From JAYUHK01 sp043767025 (GTDB lineage Bacteria; Bacteroidota; Bacteroidia; Chitinophagales; Saprospiraceae), in assembly GCA_043767025.1 (NCBI GenBank), contig JAYUHK010000154.1, positions 1-22,414 on the forward strand: a stretch of DNA of 22,414 bases. The letters are read 5' to 3'. Shown piece after piece: positions 13,480 through 21,332 of the stretch. A program made the position numbers and the translations under genes. The notes beneath the pieces are model-generated. The model ran no database searches and was not told the origin of the DNA. It saw nothing but the letters and a program-made list of their open reading frames with translations. How positions within the stretch are numbered: the stretch's first letter is position 1; each line of letters begins with the position of its first letter.

Positions 13480-13496
13480 AAAACTAAAAACTATTT

Positions 13497-14693
13497 ATGT
13501 TCATTATTGACGCTGTCCGCACGCCCATCGCTAATTTTGGCGGCGCACTTTCTTCTGTTCGCGCCGACGATTTGGCGGCTTTTGTGATTCAAAAATTAGT
13601 CGAAAAACATCAGAACATTCCGCTTGCGGCGTATGAAGAAGTTATTTTCGGCTGCGCCAATCAAGCGGGCGAAGATAACCGCAATGTCGCTCGAATGGCA
13701 CTTTTACTGGCTGGATTGCCAGTGTCTGTGGCTGCCGAAACCGTCAATTTGCTGTGTGCATCGGGTATGGCGGCGGTCGTCCATGCGTACCGAGCAGTCC
13801 AAAATGGCGACGGCGACCTTTATATTGCTGGCGGCGTGGAGCAGATGACTCGCGCTCCTTGGGTGATTTCTAAAACTTCCGCGCCCTTTGGTAGAGATGC
13901 CGAAATGTTTGACAGCAGCTTTGGCTGGCGGTTTGTGAACAAAAAACTGAAGGAACAATACGGTACCGATGCGATGGGCGAAACGGCAGAAAATCTTGCC
14001 GAATTGCACCAAATCAGTCGGGCTGACCAAGATAAATTTGCGCTTTGGTCGCAGCAAAAAGCCACAAAAGCGCAGTTGGAAAATATTTTTGTGGAGGAAA
14101 TTGCCGTAGTTGCCATGTCACAAAAAAAAGGAGAACCTATTATTTTTTCGCAAGATGAATTCATAAAATCTGCTACTACATTGGAAGGTTTGGCAAAACT
14201 TCGCCCTGCATTCCGTCCCAACGGCAGCGTGACGGCAGGCAACGCAAGCGGCTTGAACGACGGTGCGGCGGCTCTGCTTTTGGCTTCACAAAAAGCGGTG
14301 GAGCGGTACGATTTGAAGCCTTTGGCAAAAATTATTTCGACGGCGGTGGCAGGCGTAGAGCCTCGCATCATGGGCATCGGACCCGTAGAAGCGTCCCGAA
14401 AAGCACTCGCCAAAGCAGGGCTTTCGCTGGCGGACATCGACGTTATCGAACTCAATGAAGCCTTCGCCGCCCAAGTGCTGGCGTGTACTCGTACGTGGGG
14501 CATCGCCGATAACGACCCGCGCCTCAACCCCAACGGAGGAGCGATTGCGCTCGGGCACCCGCTCGGTATGAGTGGCGCGCGGATACTTTTCGCCGCCGCC
14601 AAAGAACTTCAACGCCGCCAAAAACGCTACGCTCTCGCCACGATGTGCGTCGGCGTTGGGCAGGGCTACGCGGTGGTTTTGGAGCGAGTGTGA
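13497..14693 (+). CDS. Acetyl-CoA acyltransferase (thiolase, PcaF/FadA-like)
   Basis: Catalyses thiolytic cleavage of 3-oxoacyl-CoA, or the reverse condensation, in the cytoplasm. The 398 residues match degradative and biosynthetic thiolases. Active-site residues are all visible: Cys87 in NLLCASGM (acyl carrier), NEAF (320-323), His354 in ALGHPLGMSG and Cys384 in TMCVGVGQG. The stretch FGCANQAGEDNRNVARMALL (51-70) is typical of the beta-ketoadipyl-CoA thiolase/FadA branch, but the substrate cannot be fixed from motifs. Opening FIIDAVRTPI is normal, which supports the ATG at 13497. There is no beta-oxidation partner (FadB type) next to it. It runs toward the minus-strand gene at 14721, with only 27 bp between the two stops. 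Confidence 0.92.
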   Translation: MFIIDAVRTPIANFGGALSSVRADDLAAFVIQKLVEKHQNIPLAAYEEVIFGCANQAGEDNRNVARMALLLAGLPVSVAAETVNLLCASGMAAVVHAYRAVQNGDGDLYIAGGVEQMTRAPWVISKTSAPFGRDAEMFDSSFGWRFVNKKLKEQYGTDAMGETAENLAELHQISRADQDKFALWSQQKATKAQLENIFVEEIAVVAMSQKKGEPIIFSQDEFIKSATTLEGLAKLRPAFRPNGSVTAGNASGLNDGAAALLLASQKAVERYDLKPLAKIISTAVAGVEPRIMGIGPVEASRKALAKAGLSLADIDVIELNEAFAAQVLACTRTWGIADNDPRLNPNGGAIALGHPLGMSGARILFAAAKELQRRQKRYALATMCVGVGQGYAVVLERV

Positions 14694-14720
14694 GTGGTTT
14701 TCGTAAATAAATTTATTCTT

Positions 14721-16244
14721 TCATCGCTGGATGATGACTTTACCACTTTTCAGCAAGGCTCCTTTGCCGCCCGACTCGGTAGGCGAGGCGGAGATAGTGT
14801 AGAAGTACATTGCCGCAGGCAGCTTGTCTAATTCTATGGTGGTGACGGAATTATTGGGCGGCAGCTCGGTTGCAAATACTTGCTTCCCGAGTGAGTTGTA
14901 GAGTGTGAAACTCAAAGCTGCGCCAAGAAGTCGGTCGGGTTTTTTGATACTCAGCTCGACGCTCGACGGATTGGGATAGAGTTTCCAGTCGTCGTTGGGG
15001 ACTGGAACTGGCAGCCGATAGATGGTATCACATGGGCTTCCTATCAATGCGCCCAAACGAAAATTGGGAAAGTATGGAAGTGTAAATCCATTGTAAGTCG
15101 GTAATAATATGCAGTGTTGGCAGACTTCGCAGGCTACTCCTTTGAGGTCTGGTTTGTTGATGGTGTGCATCGCGTTGCTGTAGCTCGTGCAGTTTAGGTA
15201 TATTTTACCGTCGGGACCTGTCTGGGATAAGAAAAAACCCGTAGGAGGTCCATTGGGTGGAGAGTGAAACCCGTCCCATACGGCGACTGTGTCAAGAGAT
15301 GCTCCAATATCAGCTGCTTCCGTATCGAACTGAAAAACGATGTTGGCATCAGTAGTATATAAAAAGCGACCATTGGGAGAAAAAATAGCTGCTGCACCCG
15401 GATAAACCTTGTGGTGGACATATTTTCCATTGCTCAACAGACCAGTACATCGGTCAAAATCAAAAACATAAAATCCGTTGTTATTGTCAAACTTAACATA
15501 TTTATTTCCGTCTATCGAAAAGTTAGTTTGTGCTTGATAAGATTCTATGAAAGTCGGCACGTCAGAAGAGTCACTTTGGGAAAAGGGACCGTGAAGACCT
15601 TCGGGATCGTATAAAAACGTGTAATAAATGTTAGTATGCTGTTTGGGAAGAAGTATCCACCAGTCGCGCCCGTTGGCGTGGCGTGTAGCGGCTACTCCCG
15701 TGAAGTCCCCCTCTATAACAATTTTGTTTTTTTGGGTCACTGCGCCCAAACCGTTTTCTTGCCGCATATCAACAATGGTTTCATGCAGTCTATCATACAG
15801 CCCTCTGACTGTGGCTCGCAAATGAAATAGGGCGTACAAGTAATCGCTGCCGGGTTTGGGTAGGATAAAATGAGTTATAGGCATTGGGTAGCCGTCGTTG
15901 CGCCAACCGTCTGCCACGCTGCCCGGATTCAGGCTATCGCTGTTGAGCATAAAACTATCTTGCCTGTTAGCAACATAGATGCCATTGGTGTAAAATAGTA
16001 AATTGCCTGCGGTATCGCAAATAGAGGCAGAAGTGCCAGCAAAGTTCATTTTTCTATTTTTAGCTTTCGCTACCACTTTGTTGTTGTGAAAGAATAGATC
16101 AGAACCTCCCCACGCTGGAGTCACAAAAGATTCATAGCCAAACATCCACTGAAAGTCCCGCTTTCCGTCAGGGCTTGTGGTGTTTTGGGCGGTAGCATTT
16201 GAAGCAATGATGAGCGAAAGCACGAAAATGACTGTTGTTTTCAT
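14721..16244 (-). CDS. Secreted protein with type IX sorting domain
   Basis: A 507-residue exported protein from the ATG at 16242-16244; a longer reading from 16313 would put 23 non-signal residues in front of a clear signal peptide. The signal is MKTTVIFVLSLIIASNATAQ (1-20). The last about 85 residues (from LYPNPSSVELSI near 422) form the type A C-terminal sorting domain recognised by the Bacteroidota type IX secretion system, ending GKVIIQR. The central part holds repeated aromatic/glycine motifs (FNYP-like strands, NGRFLYTTD, GPDGKIYLN) that suggest a beta-propeller, opening with the family-like DFQWMFGYES. I know of similar uncharacterised proteins in Saprospiraceae-type genomes. Role unknown; probably displayed on the surface or released. 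Transcribed alone. Confidence 0.85.
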   Translation of the reverse strand: MKTTVIFVLSLIIASNATAQNTTSPDGKRDFQWMFGYESFVTPAWGGSDLFFHNNKVVAKAKNRKMNFAGTSASICDTAGNLLFYTNGIYVANRQDSFMLNSDSLNPGSVADGWRNDGYPMPITHFILPKPGSDYLYALFHLRATVRGLYDRLHETIVDMRQENGLGAVTQKNKIVIEGDFTGVAATRHANGRDWWILLPKQHTNIYYTFLYDPEGLHGPFSQSDSSDVPTFIESYQAQTNFSIDGNKYVKFDNNNGFYVFDFDRCTGLLSNGKYVHHKVYPGAAAIFSPNGRFLYTTDANIVFQFDTEAADIGASLDTVAVWDGFHSPPNGPPTGFFLSQTGPDGKIYLNCTSYSNAMHTINKPDLKGVACEVCQHCILLPTYNGFTLPYFPNFRLGALIGSPCDTIYRLPVPVPNDDWKLYPNPSSVELSIKKPDRLLGAALSFTLYNSLGKQVFATELPPNNSVTTIELDKLPAAMYFYTISASPTESGGKGALLKSGKVIIQR

Positions 16245-16290
16245 ACTAAAAAATTGTATGTGGAGTGGTAAAATTCTTCTACTTGCCCTA

Positions 16291-16298
16291 CAAAAATA
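16291..16298 (-). promoter_or_regulatory. -7 promoter element for the type IX cargo gene
   Basis: Read on the minus strand this is TATTTTTG, matching TAnnTTTG, followed by TAGGGC. It lies 47 bp upstream of the chosen ATG at 16244, so it supports that start over the one at 16313, which would lie upstream of the promoter. The -33 element is not clear. Confidence 0.45.
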
Positions 16299-16408
16299 CA
16301 CTTTTATTTTCACCTACTAAATTTTTCCACATTTATTTTTCAAAAAAAGTAAAACTTTAAAATTCTATTTCGCTCCGACTATTTTTAACTCCCACCGCAC
16401 AAAATTTG

Positions 16409-16885
16409 CTACCAACTCACCGTATAATTGTATCCGCCCGAAGTAGCGGCGGCTGTGCTGGGGACGTTTTCGGTGACCATGTTGGCGACCGACGGCGTGA
16501 GCGTGTATTGAATGTCGGTGACTATCTCCGACACGATGTGCGGCTCGCCAGCAGCCACTTGGCGCGGCAGTCGAAAATTTATTTGTATGTCCTTGTGAAA
16601 CAATACTTTGAGTCCGCGATGCGCAGGTACGTCAAATTTCAGAAGTTTTACCACTCGGATAGCTTCCTCCTCCAATCCGCCGCCGAGTTTGGTCAGGATT
16701 TTGGTGTCTATCACATTTCCCTTGTGGTCAATCGTGTATTTCATCGCCACCGTGCCTTCCAGTGCTTGCTGCATCGCCTCCTGTGGGTAGCGAACTTGCT
16801 CCGAAACAAATTTGGACATCGCCGCATTGCCACCTTTATAGACAGGATTTTTTAGAAATGCTTTTTCTTTCGCTTCTTTTTTCAT
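16409..16885 (-). CDS. TonB C-terminal-domain protein without membrane anchor
   Basis: A 158-residue protein whose residues about 15-105 look like a TonB C-terminal domain: KFVSEQVRYPQEAMQQALEGTV, then a TIDHKGNVIDTKILTKLGGGLEEEAIRVV stretch spanning the usual strand-helix pattern, ending in DIQINFRL. TonB normally spans the inner membrane and passes energy to outer-membrane receptors. Here the start MKKEAKEKAF is charged, with no membrane segment, signal peptide or proline-rich linker, and the upstream gene's stop is only 31 bp away. The C-terminal tail (about 110-158) is unlike TonB and ends SGGYNYTVSW. Either it is a cytoplasmic protein using the fold for another purpose, or an anchor was lost. 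Probably in an operon with the DUF4159 gene upstream. Confidence 0.7.
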   Translation of the reverse strand: MKKEAKEKAFLKNPVYKGGNAAMSKFVSEQVRYPQEAMQQALEGTVAMKYTIDHKGNVIDTKILTKLGGGLEEEAIRVVKLLKFDVPAHRGLKVLFHKDIQINFRLPRQVAAGEPHIVSEIVTDIQYTLTPSVANMVTENVPSTAAATSGGYNYTVSW

Positions 16886-16916
16886 AAATTATGGTGTTTT
16901 TTTTGGTTCAAAAAAC

Positions 16917-17576
16917 TTACTGTCCAAATGCAAAACGGATAATATTGGCACCCATTTTGAGCGATTGCTGCCGAATTTCTTCGGGGTCTTTGTGTACGCC
17001 CGGACTTTCCCAACCGTCGCTGATATTGCTTTCGTAGCCATAAAAACACATCAAACGCCCTTTGTTGAGCAGCCCAAAACCCTGCGGCGGCTTGTCGCTG
17101 TGCTGATGGACTTTGGGCAATCCCTTCGGAAAATCATACTTTTGGTGATAGATCGGGTGCTGAAAAGGCAGCTCGGTAAACGAAATATCTGGAAAAACTT
17201 TTTTCATCGCAGGGCGAATATAGGGGTCAATCCCATAATCGTCGTCAATGAACAAAAAGCCGCCAGCCAGCAAGTAAATGCGTAGGTTTTCGGCTTCGAT
17301 GTCCGAAAAAACAACGTTGCCGTGACCCGTCAGAAACAGAAACGGATAGTTGAAAATCTCCGCACTTCCCACGTCAATCGTAGCGTATTCGTTGCTCAAA
17401 TTCATCTGCATTTCCTTGTTGCAAAATTTTGTCAGATTTTCGAGTGCATCTACCACCGAATACCAGTCGCCGCCGCCTCGATATTTGAGGAGCGCAATTT
17501 TGAGTGGCGGCTGTTGCGCCTGTACTCCTGCCAAAATGCTCGCCAAAAAGACGAGGCTAAAAAATATTTTTTTCAT
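16917..17576 (-). CDS. Exported DUF4159 protein
   Basis: A 219-residue protein from the ATG at 17574-17576, which gives a clean signal peptide MKKIFFSLVFLASILAGVQAQ. An ATG 21 bases earlier would add MFLRKVL and is less likely. The mature part has the DUF4159 pattern: KIALLKYRGGGDWY near residue 27, YPFLFLTGHGNVVFSD (about 78-93), AGGFLFIDDDYG (about 104-115) and the C-terminal NIIRFAFGQ. The fold is related to glutamine-amidotransferase-like domains and the function is unknown. It probably acts in the periplasm. The gene lies 31 bp upstream of the TonB-domain gene and 244 bp from the divergent gene at 17821. Confidence 0.82.
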   Translation of the reverse strand: MKKIFFSLVFLASILAGVQAQQPPLKIALLKYRGGGDWYSVVDALENLTKFCNKEMQMNLSNEYATIDVGSAEIFNYPFLFLTGHGNVVFSDIEAENLRIYLLAGGFLFIDDDYGIDPYIRPAMKKVFPDISFTELPFQHPIYHQKYDFPKGLPKVHQHSDKPPQGFGLLNKGRLMCFYGYESNISDGWESPGVHKDPEEIRQQSLKMGANIIRFAFGQ

Positions 17577-17746
17577 AAGAACTTTTCGTAAAAACAAATG
17601 CTAAACCCAAATGGTATTTTCTCGCGCCACGAAGATTTATCAAGTAAATCAACCCTTTCCCAACCATAAACGCAACTTCTGCGCCAATCGTTTCTAAAAC
17701 AGTCAGAATCGTGCCAATTTTTTTTACGACACATTGTTATATTTTG

Positions 17747-17754
17747 TATATTTG
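17747..17754 (+). promoter_or_regulatory. -7 promoter element for the 892-residue protein gene
   Basis: TATATTTG followed by C matches the Bacteroidota -7 consensus TAnnTTTG. It sits 66 bp before the TTG start at 17821 in the divergent 244-bp intergenic region. A T-rich run lies where the -33 element would be, without an exact TTTG. Confidence 0.5.
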
Positions 17755-17820
17755 CTTCGCTTTTGCATCTAACCTTTATTTTTAGTCGTCACAATTATAT
17801 CAAAAAACACAGTTTTTATT

Positions 17821-20499
17821 TTGAACAAACAACGTATTATTATATTCATTGCGGGCTTTATCGCCTTGATAATCACGAGTTTATACTTTTTTCGCCTTCC
17901 TTTTCGTTCCGTCAGTCCATTTGAGGCGGTGCCGAATACGTCTGCCGTCGTGTTAGAATTTTCGAGGGCAGATAGCTTGATTGCGCAGCTCAAAAAAACA
18001 GAATTTGATAAAAAATTTTCTAATTTTTATCCCGTCCAGCACCTTCAAAAAGACTACGAAACGCTGCAATCCATTTTTAATGCTTCTTCGGACGCTCGGC
18101 AGCGCGACCTTCCTTTCAAAGCACAGACACTTGCCGCGCTTCAAGTCAATGCTTCTGATGATGCTAATTTTTTATACATTTTAAATGTTGATAATCAACA
18201 ATTTGAGTTAGATAAATGGCTCAAAAAACTTACCAATTTCAGAATAGAATCTTATCGCTACGCAAACGAAAATGTGTATCAAGTGACCGAAAATAACAAG
18301 TCGGAGCTGTCTTTTAGCTTCGCTACTTATCGAGGATTGTTGCTGGCGGGACGCTTGCCGCTTTTGGTAGAAGATGCGATTGCTCAGCTCCAAAAATTAA
18401 ATTCCAACATCACGCGCAGCGGAGATTTTCGGGCTGTCCGACAACCCAATAGTAAATCTACGGAATGTCACATTTATGTCAATATAAATAATTTTTCTTC
18501 TCTTTTCTCTACTTGGGTAGAACCCGAAAAAATGGATTTTATTGCTTCTTTGAGCCGTTTTACTTCTTGGGTTTCGTTTCGCCTGAATTTTAGCAACCAT
18601 AAAATCGAATTATCTGGAAAAGCTGCTGGCTTGGAAGGGTTTTTAGCAAATATCGGTAGCAAAACACTTACCAATCGAGCCGAAATGGAGGCAATTATGC
18701 CCAATAATACAGCCTTTTTTTCTTGGTTTGACGTAAGTAGTATGTCACGATTCTTAAATAAAATAGATAAAAAATGCCCTGATTTTCAGACTTATCTTGC
18801 GCCATATACAGACGGGCAGGGGAGCTTCGTGCTCACAGAGCCATACAGTGACAATCTGGCGGCTTCGCAATTTCTTATCTTTAAAATTACAGATGAAAAA
18901 GCGGTATTAAAATCTTTGTCGGACTGTAAAAAGAAATATCAAAATGCAAATGTCTATGATTATCAGATGTTTAAGATTTATTCTTTGCCCGATACTGCTT
19001 TCCTTCCGTCTTTGTCGGGTATCAAAACGACTCCACTGGGAACTCTTTTTTATACGATTATAGACGGATTTATCATTTTTGCGGACACTCAAATATCAAT
19101 CGAGCTTTGGTTGGATAAGTATATAGCAGGTCAAACTCTTGCCTCCGACCCTTATTATTTGGATTTTTTGAGCAGTCAAACGTCTAAAAACACCAATTTT
19201 TCTTGTTATTTTAACACTAATTACCTCCAAAAATTTGTCACAAATCTGGCAAAAAATGAAAAACAAAATTCAGTAGCAGAGCAGTTCAATTTACTGCAAC
19301 AACTTGGGCGTTTTGCGTTTCAAATATCGTCGGACGGAAGCAAACTGTCGTTTGAAGGCTTGTCAAAAATAGGTAAAAATTCAGTCATAAAGTCAGAAAA
19401 AAAGGAAAAAAATATTTCGATAGCATGGAAAACTTTGCTTTTGTTTGAAGCCGCCAATACACCTACGATTATCAAAAATCCGCTTAACAATAGTACCCAA
19501 ATCATGGTGCAGGATACGGCAGGAAATCTTTACAGTTGCAATGAAAGTGGCGAAATTCTGTGGCAAAAACCTCTTGGAGGGAAAATTTTATCGCCCATCT
19601 ATTCGTTGGATTACTACGGGAATAACCAAAATTATATATTGTTTAATACCGCAAAAAAAATATATTTACTTGATAATCAAGGAAATAACGCAGCTACATT
19701 TCCAGTAAAATTACAATCTCCTGCCACCAACGGCTTGATGCTAACCGATTTTGACGGCACCAAAGAATACTGTTTTTTCGTGGCTTGTCAAAACAAAAAC
19801 ATATACGGGTTCTCTAAAATCGGTCGTCCTTTGGAAGGTTGGAACCCACTTTCTAACGCTGGCATAGTCACTTCGCCTATCCGACATTTTCAAAAAGATG
19901 GCAAAGATTTTGTCACATTTATCAATAATTCTGGAGAATGGCAGTGCTGTAAGCGCGACGGCACTCGCAGGTGGGAAACAAAAAAAATAACTGCTACATC
20001 TTATAGTCCTTTGGATTATCAAATGGATACGCAATTTTCTCGAGTTGTGTTAGGCGACGATAAGGGAAAAATATATGTCACAAATCCAGATGGTGCTACT
20101 TTTAATTTGGGCTTCAAGGTAGGAACTAATACGAACACAAAATTTATTTTTGCCGATATTTTTGGCGATGCCAGAAAAGATTATATCTTGTTGAGTAACA
20201 GCAGTTTAGCTTGCTTTTATTACAAAAATACAACTATTTTGAATCTTTACGAATATACTTTTTCTGCGCCGCAAGATGAAGTTTTTGCGGTACAAAGTCA
20301 AAATAATCAAAAGCCACAAATTGGAGTTTTGTGCAAAAGTAAGTCACAAATTTCTCTTTTAGGGAATAGAGGAATACCACTGACCGGCTTTCCTTTGGCG
20401 GGAACTACGTCTTTCGTTCTTGCAGATTTGCTCAAAGACGGCTCTGAAATGCTGATAGTCGGCAACGGAAATTCTTTGTGCGCTTACCGAATGAGGTAA
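17821..20499 (+). CDS. Large membrane-anchored DUF3352-like/propeller protein
   Basis: An 892-residue protein beginning at a TTG codon; no in-frame ATG is available before residue 200. The TTG immediately precedes a clear membrane anchor (KQRIIIFIAGFIALIITSLYFF, about residues 3-24), which supports the start. The segment from about 30 to 520 begins VPNTSAVVLEFSRADSLIAQL and resembles DUF3352-type proteins of Bacteroidota, which have two similar halves of uncertain function. From about 540 to 892 there are repeated motifs of the kind DTAGNLYSCNESGEILWQ, DNQGN, SKIGRPLEGW and NSGEWQCCKRDGTRRWE, typical of a PQQ/WD-like beta-propeller. It is most likely anchored in the inner membrane with its bulk in the periplasm. 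It is a single gene with its own promoter. The fold assignment is by eye and tentative. Confidence 0.7.
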   Translation: MNKQRIIIFIAGFIALIITSLYFFRLPFRSVSPFEAVPNTSAVVLEFSRADSLIAQLKKTEFDKKFSNFYPVQHLQKDYETLQSIFNASSDARQRDLPFKAQTLAALQVNASDDANFLYILNVDNQQFELDKWLKKLTNFRIESYRYANENVYQVTENNKSELSFSFATYRGLLLAGRLPLLVEDAIAQLQKLNSNITRSGDFRAVRQPNSKSTECHIYVNINNFSSLFSTWVEPEKMDFIASLSRFTSWVSFRLNFSNHKIELSGKAAGLEGFLANIGSKTLTNRAEMEAIMPNNTAFFSWFDVSSMSRFLNKIDKKCPDFQTYLAPYTDGQGSFVLTEPYSDNLAASQFLIFKITDEKAVLKSLSDCKKKYQNANVYDYQMFKIYSLPDTAFLPSLSGIKTTPLGTLFYTIIDGFIIFADTQISIELWLDKYIAGQTLASDPYYLDFLSSQTSKNTNFSCYFNTNYLQKFVTNLAKNEKQNSVAEQFNLLQQLGRFAFQISSDGSKLSFEGLSKIGKNSVIKSEKKEKNISIAWKTLLLFEAANTPTIIKNPLNNSTQIMVQDTAGNLYSCNESGEILWQKPLGGKILSPIYSLDYYGNNQNYILFNTAKKIYLLDNQGNNAATFPVKLQSPATNGLMLTDFDGTKEYCFFVACQNKNIYGFSKIGRPLEGWNPLSNAGIVTSPIRHFQKDGKDFVTFINNSGEWQCCKRDGTRRWETKKITATSYSPLDYQMDTQFSRVVLGDDKGKIYVTNPDGATFNLGFKVGTNTNTKFIFADIFGDARKDYILLSNSSLACFYYKNTTILNLYEYTFSAPQDEVFAVQSQNNQKPQIGVLCKSKSQISLLGNRGIPLTGFPLAGTTSFVLADLLKDGSEMLIVGNGNSLCAYRMR

Positions 20500-20530
20500 T
20501 TTATAAGCTGTCACAAATTGTTTTTAATTT

Positions 20531-21247
20531 TTATAAAATATTACAAAAATTAAAAATTTGGCAAGCTGCCAAACCAGCAGTTTCTGTGCGCAGTCGTGTT
20601 GCGCCCAAGCTAACCCCCAGAAAGCCATGATTTTTTGCCATTGCTATCTCGGACTCTGAAAAATCTCCTTCTGGACCAATCAATACCAAGCCGTCTTTTT
20701 GGGGCGATATTTTGTGTTTTAAATGCGGCAGTTCCGTGTCGTTGCAATAAGCGATGAATTTTTGAGTTTGATTGTTTTTTTCTTTTTCAGAAATCATAAA
20801 CTGTTGAAAATCAACAGCTTCGTTTAGTTTTGGGAGATGGGTTTGCAGCGATTGTTTCATCGCAGAAAGTATAATTTTTTGTAATCTGTCTGTCCGAAGG
20901 TGCTTGCGTTCCGAATGTTGGCAAAGCAGTAGCGTAAATTCGGTAGCACCCATTTCGGTCGCTTTTTCTAAAAACCATTCTAATCTGTCCATATTTTTTG
21001 TCGGTGCAATAGCGATGTGAAGTTGGATTGGTTTTAAATTAATATTTGGTATTTTAGAAATAATCAAAATTTCTGCTCCTTTCTTATTGGAGTTGGTCAT
21101 TTTTCCAAGATACAATCCGCCTTTTCCGTCCGTAAAATGCAGCTCTGCGCCTACGTTTTTTCTCAATACTTGCAGGCAGTGAGCGGACTCTTCGGCATCA
21201 AAAAACGCCTGTTGCTCTGTCACAATGTGTGCATAAAATAATTGCAT
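20531..21247 (-). CDS. rsmE: 16S rRNA (uracil1498-N3)-methyltransferase
   Basis: Methylates N3 of U1498 in 16S rRNA using S-adenosylmethionine. The 238 residues match the family. The N-terminal PUA-like part opens MQLFYAHI and includes ESAHCLQVLRKNVG (about 20-33). The SPOUT domain has the deep-knot motifs: EKATEMGATEFTLLLCQHSER (about 94-114), VLIGPEGDFSESE (about 187-199) and LGATRLRTETAG (about 214-225). Its stop lies 31 bp from that of the convergent gene at 17821-20499. Within the coding region, 20795-20817 closely resembles the core of the R2 repeat; see findings. Transcribed from the same strand as the DUF2911 gene, from which it is separated by a terminator. Confidence 0.93.
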   Translation of the reverse strand: MQLFYAHIVTEQQAFFDAEESAHCLQVLRKNVGAELHFTDGKGGLYLGKMTNSNKKGAEILIISKIPNINLKPIQLHIAIAPTKNMDRLEWFLEKATEMGATEFTLLLCQHSERKHLRTDRLQKIILSAMKQSLQTHLPKLNEAVDFQQFMISEKEKNNQTQKFIAYCNDTELPHLKHKISPQKDGLVLIGPEGDFSESEIAMAKNHGFLGVSLGATRLRTETAGLAACQIFNFCNIL

Positions 21248-21273
21248 TTTTTATTTTTTCTTAATTTTTAGAC

Positions 21274-21310
21274 AAAAAAAGGGTCAAATTCCCGAGCAGG
21301 AATCTGACCC
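21274..21310 (-). terminator. Intrinsic terminator of the DUF2911 gene
   Basis: On the minus strand: GGGTCAGATTCC, loop TGCTCG, GGAATTTGACCC, then seven T (plus positions 21274-21280). The 12-bp stem is complete on the minus-strand RNA because one position pairs as G-U. On the plus strand the same position would be an A-C mismatch, so the structure fits minus-strand transcription. It begins 22 bp after the DUF2911 stop. Confidence 0.85.
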
Positions 21311-21332
21311 AAAGTTAGCCAAAATTTTGGCT

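Noticed and set aside
13820..14602. Minus-strand frame of 260 codons opposite the thiolase
   Set aside because: Serine/alanine-rich antisense shadow with no motif; the thiolase reading explains the region fully.
6357..20517. Recurrent TGTCACAAA in and between genes (6357, 7947, 12573, 20509 and others)
   Set aside because: Several are in coding sequence (Val-Thr-Asn or Met-Ser-Gln codons) or start codons; spacing and flanks share nothing, so chance or codon use suffices.
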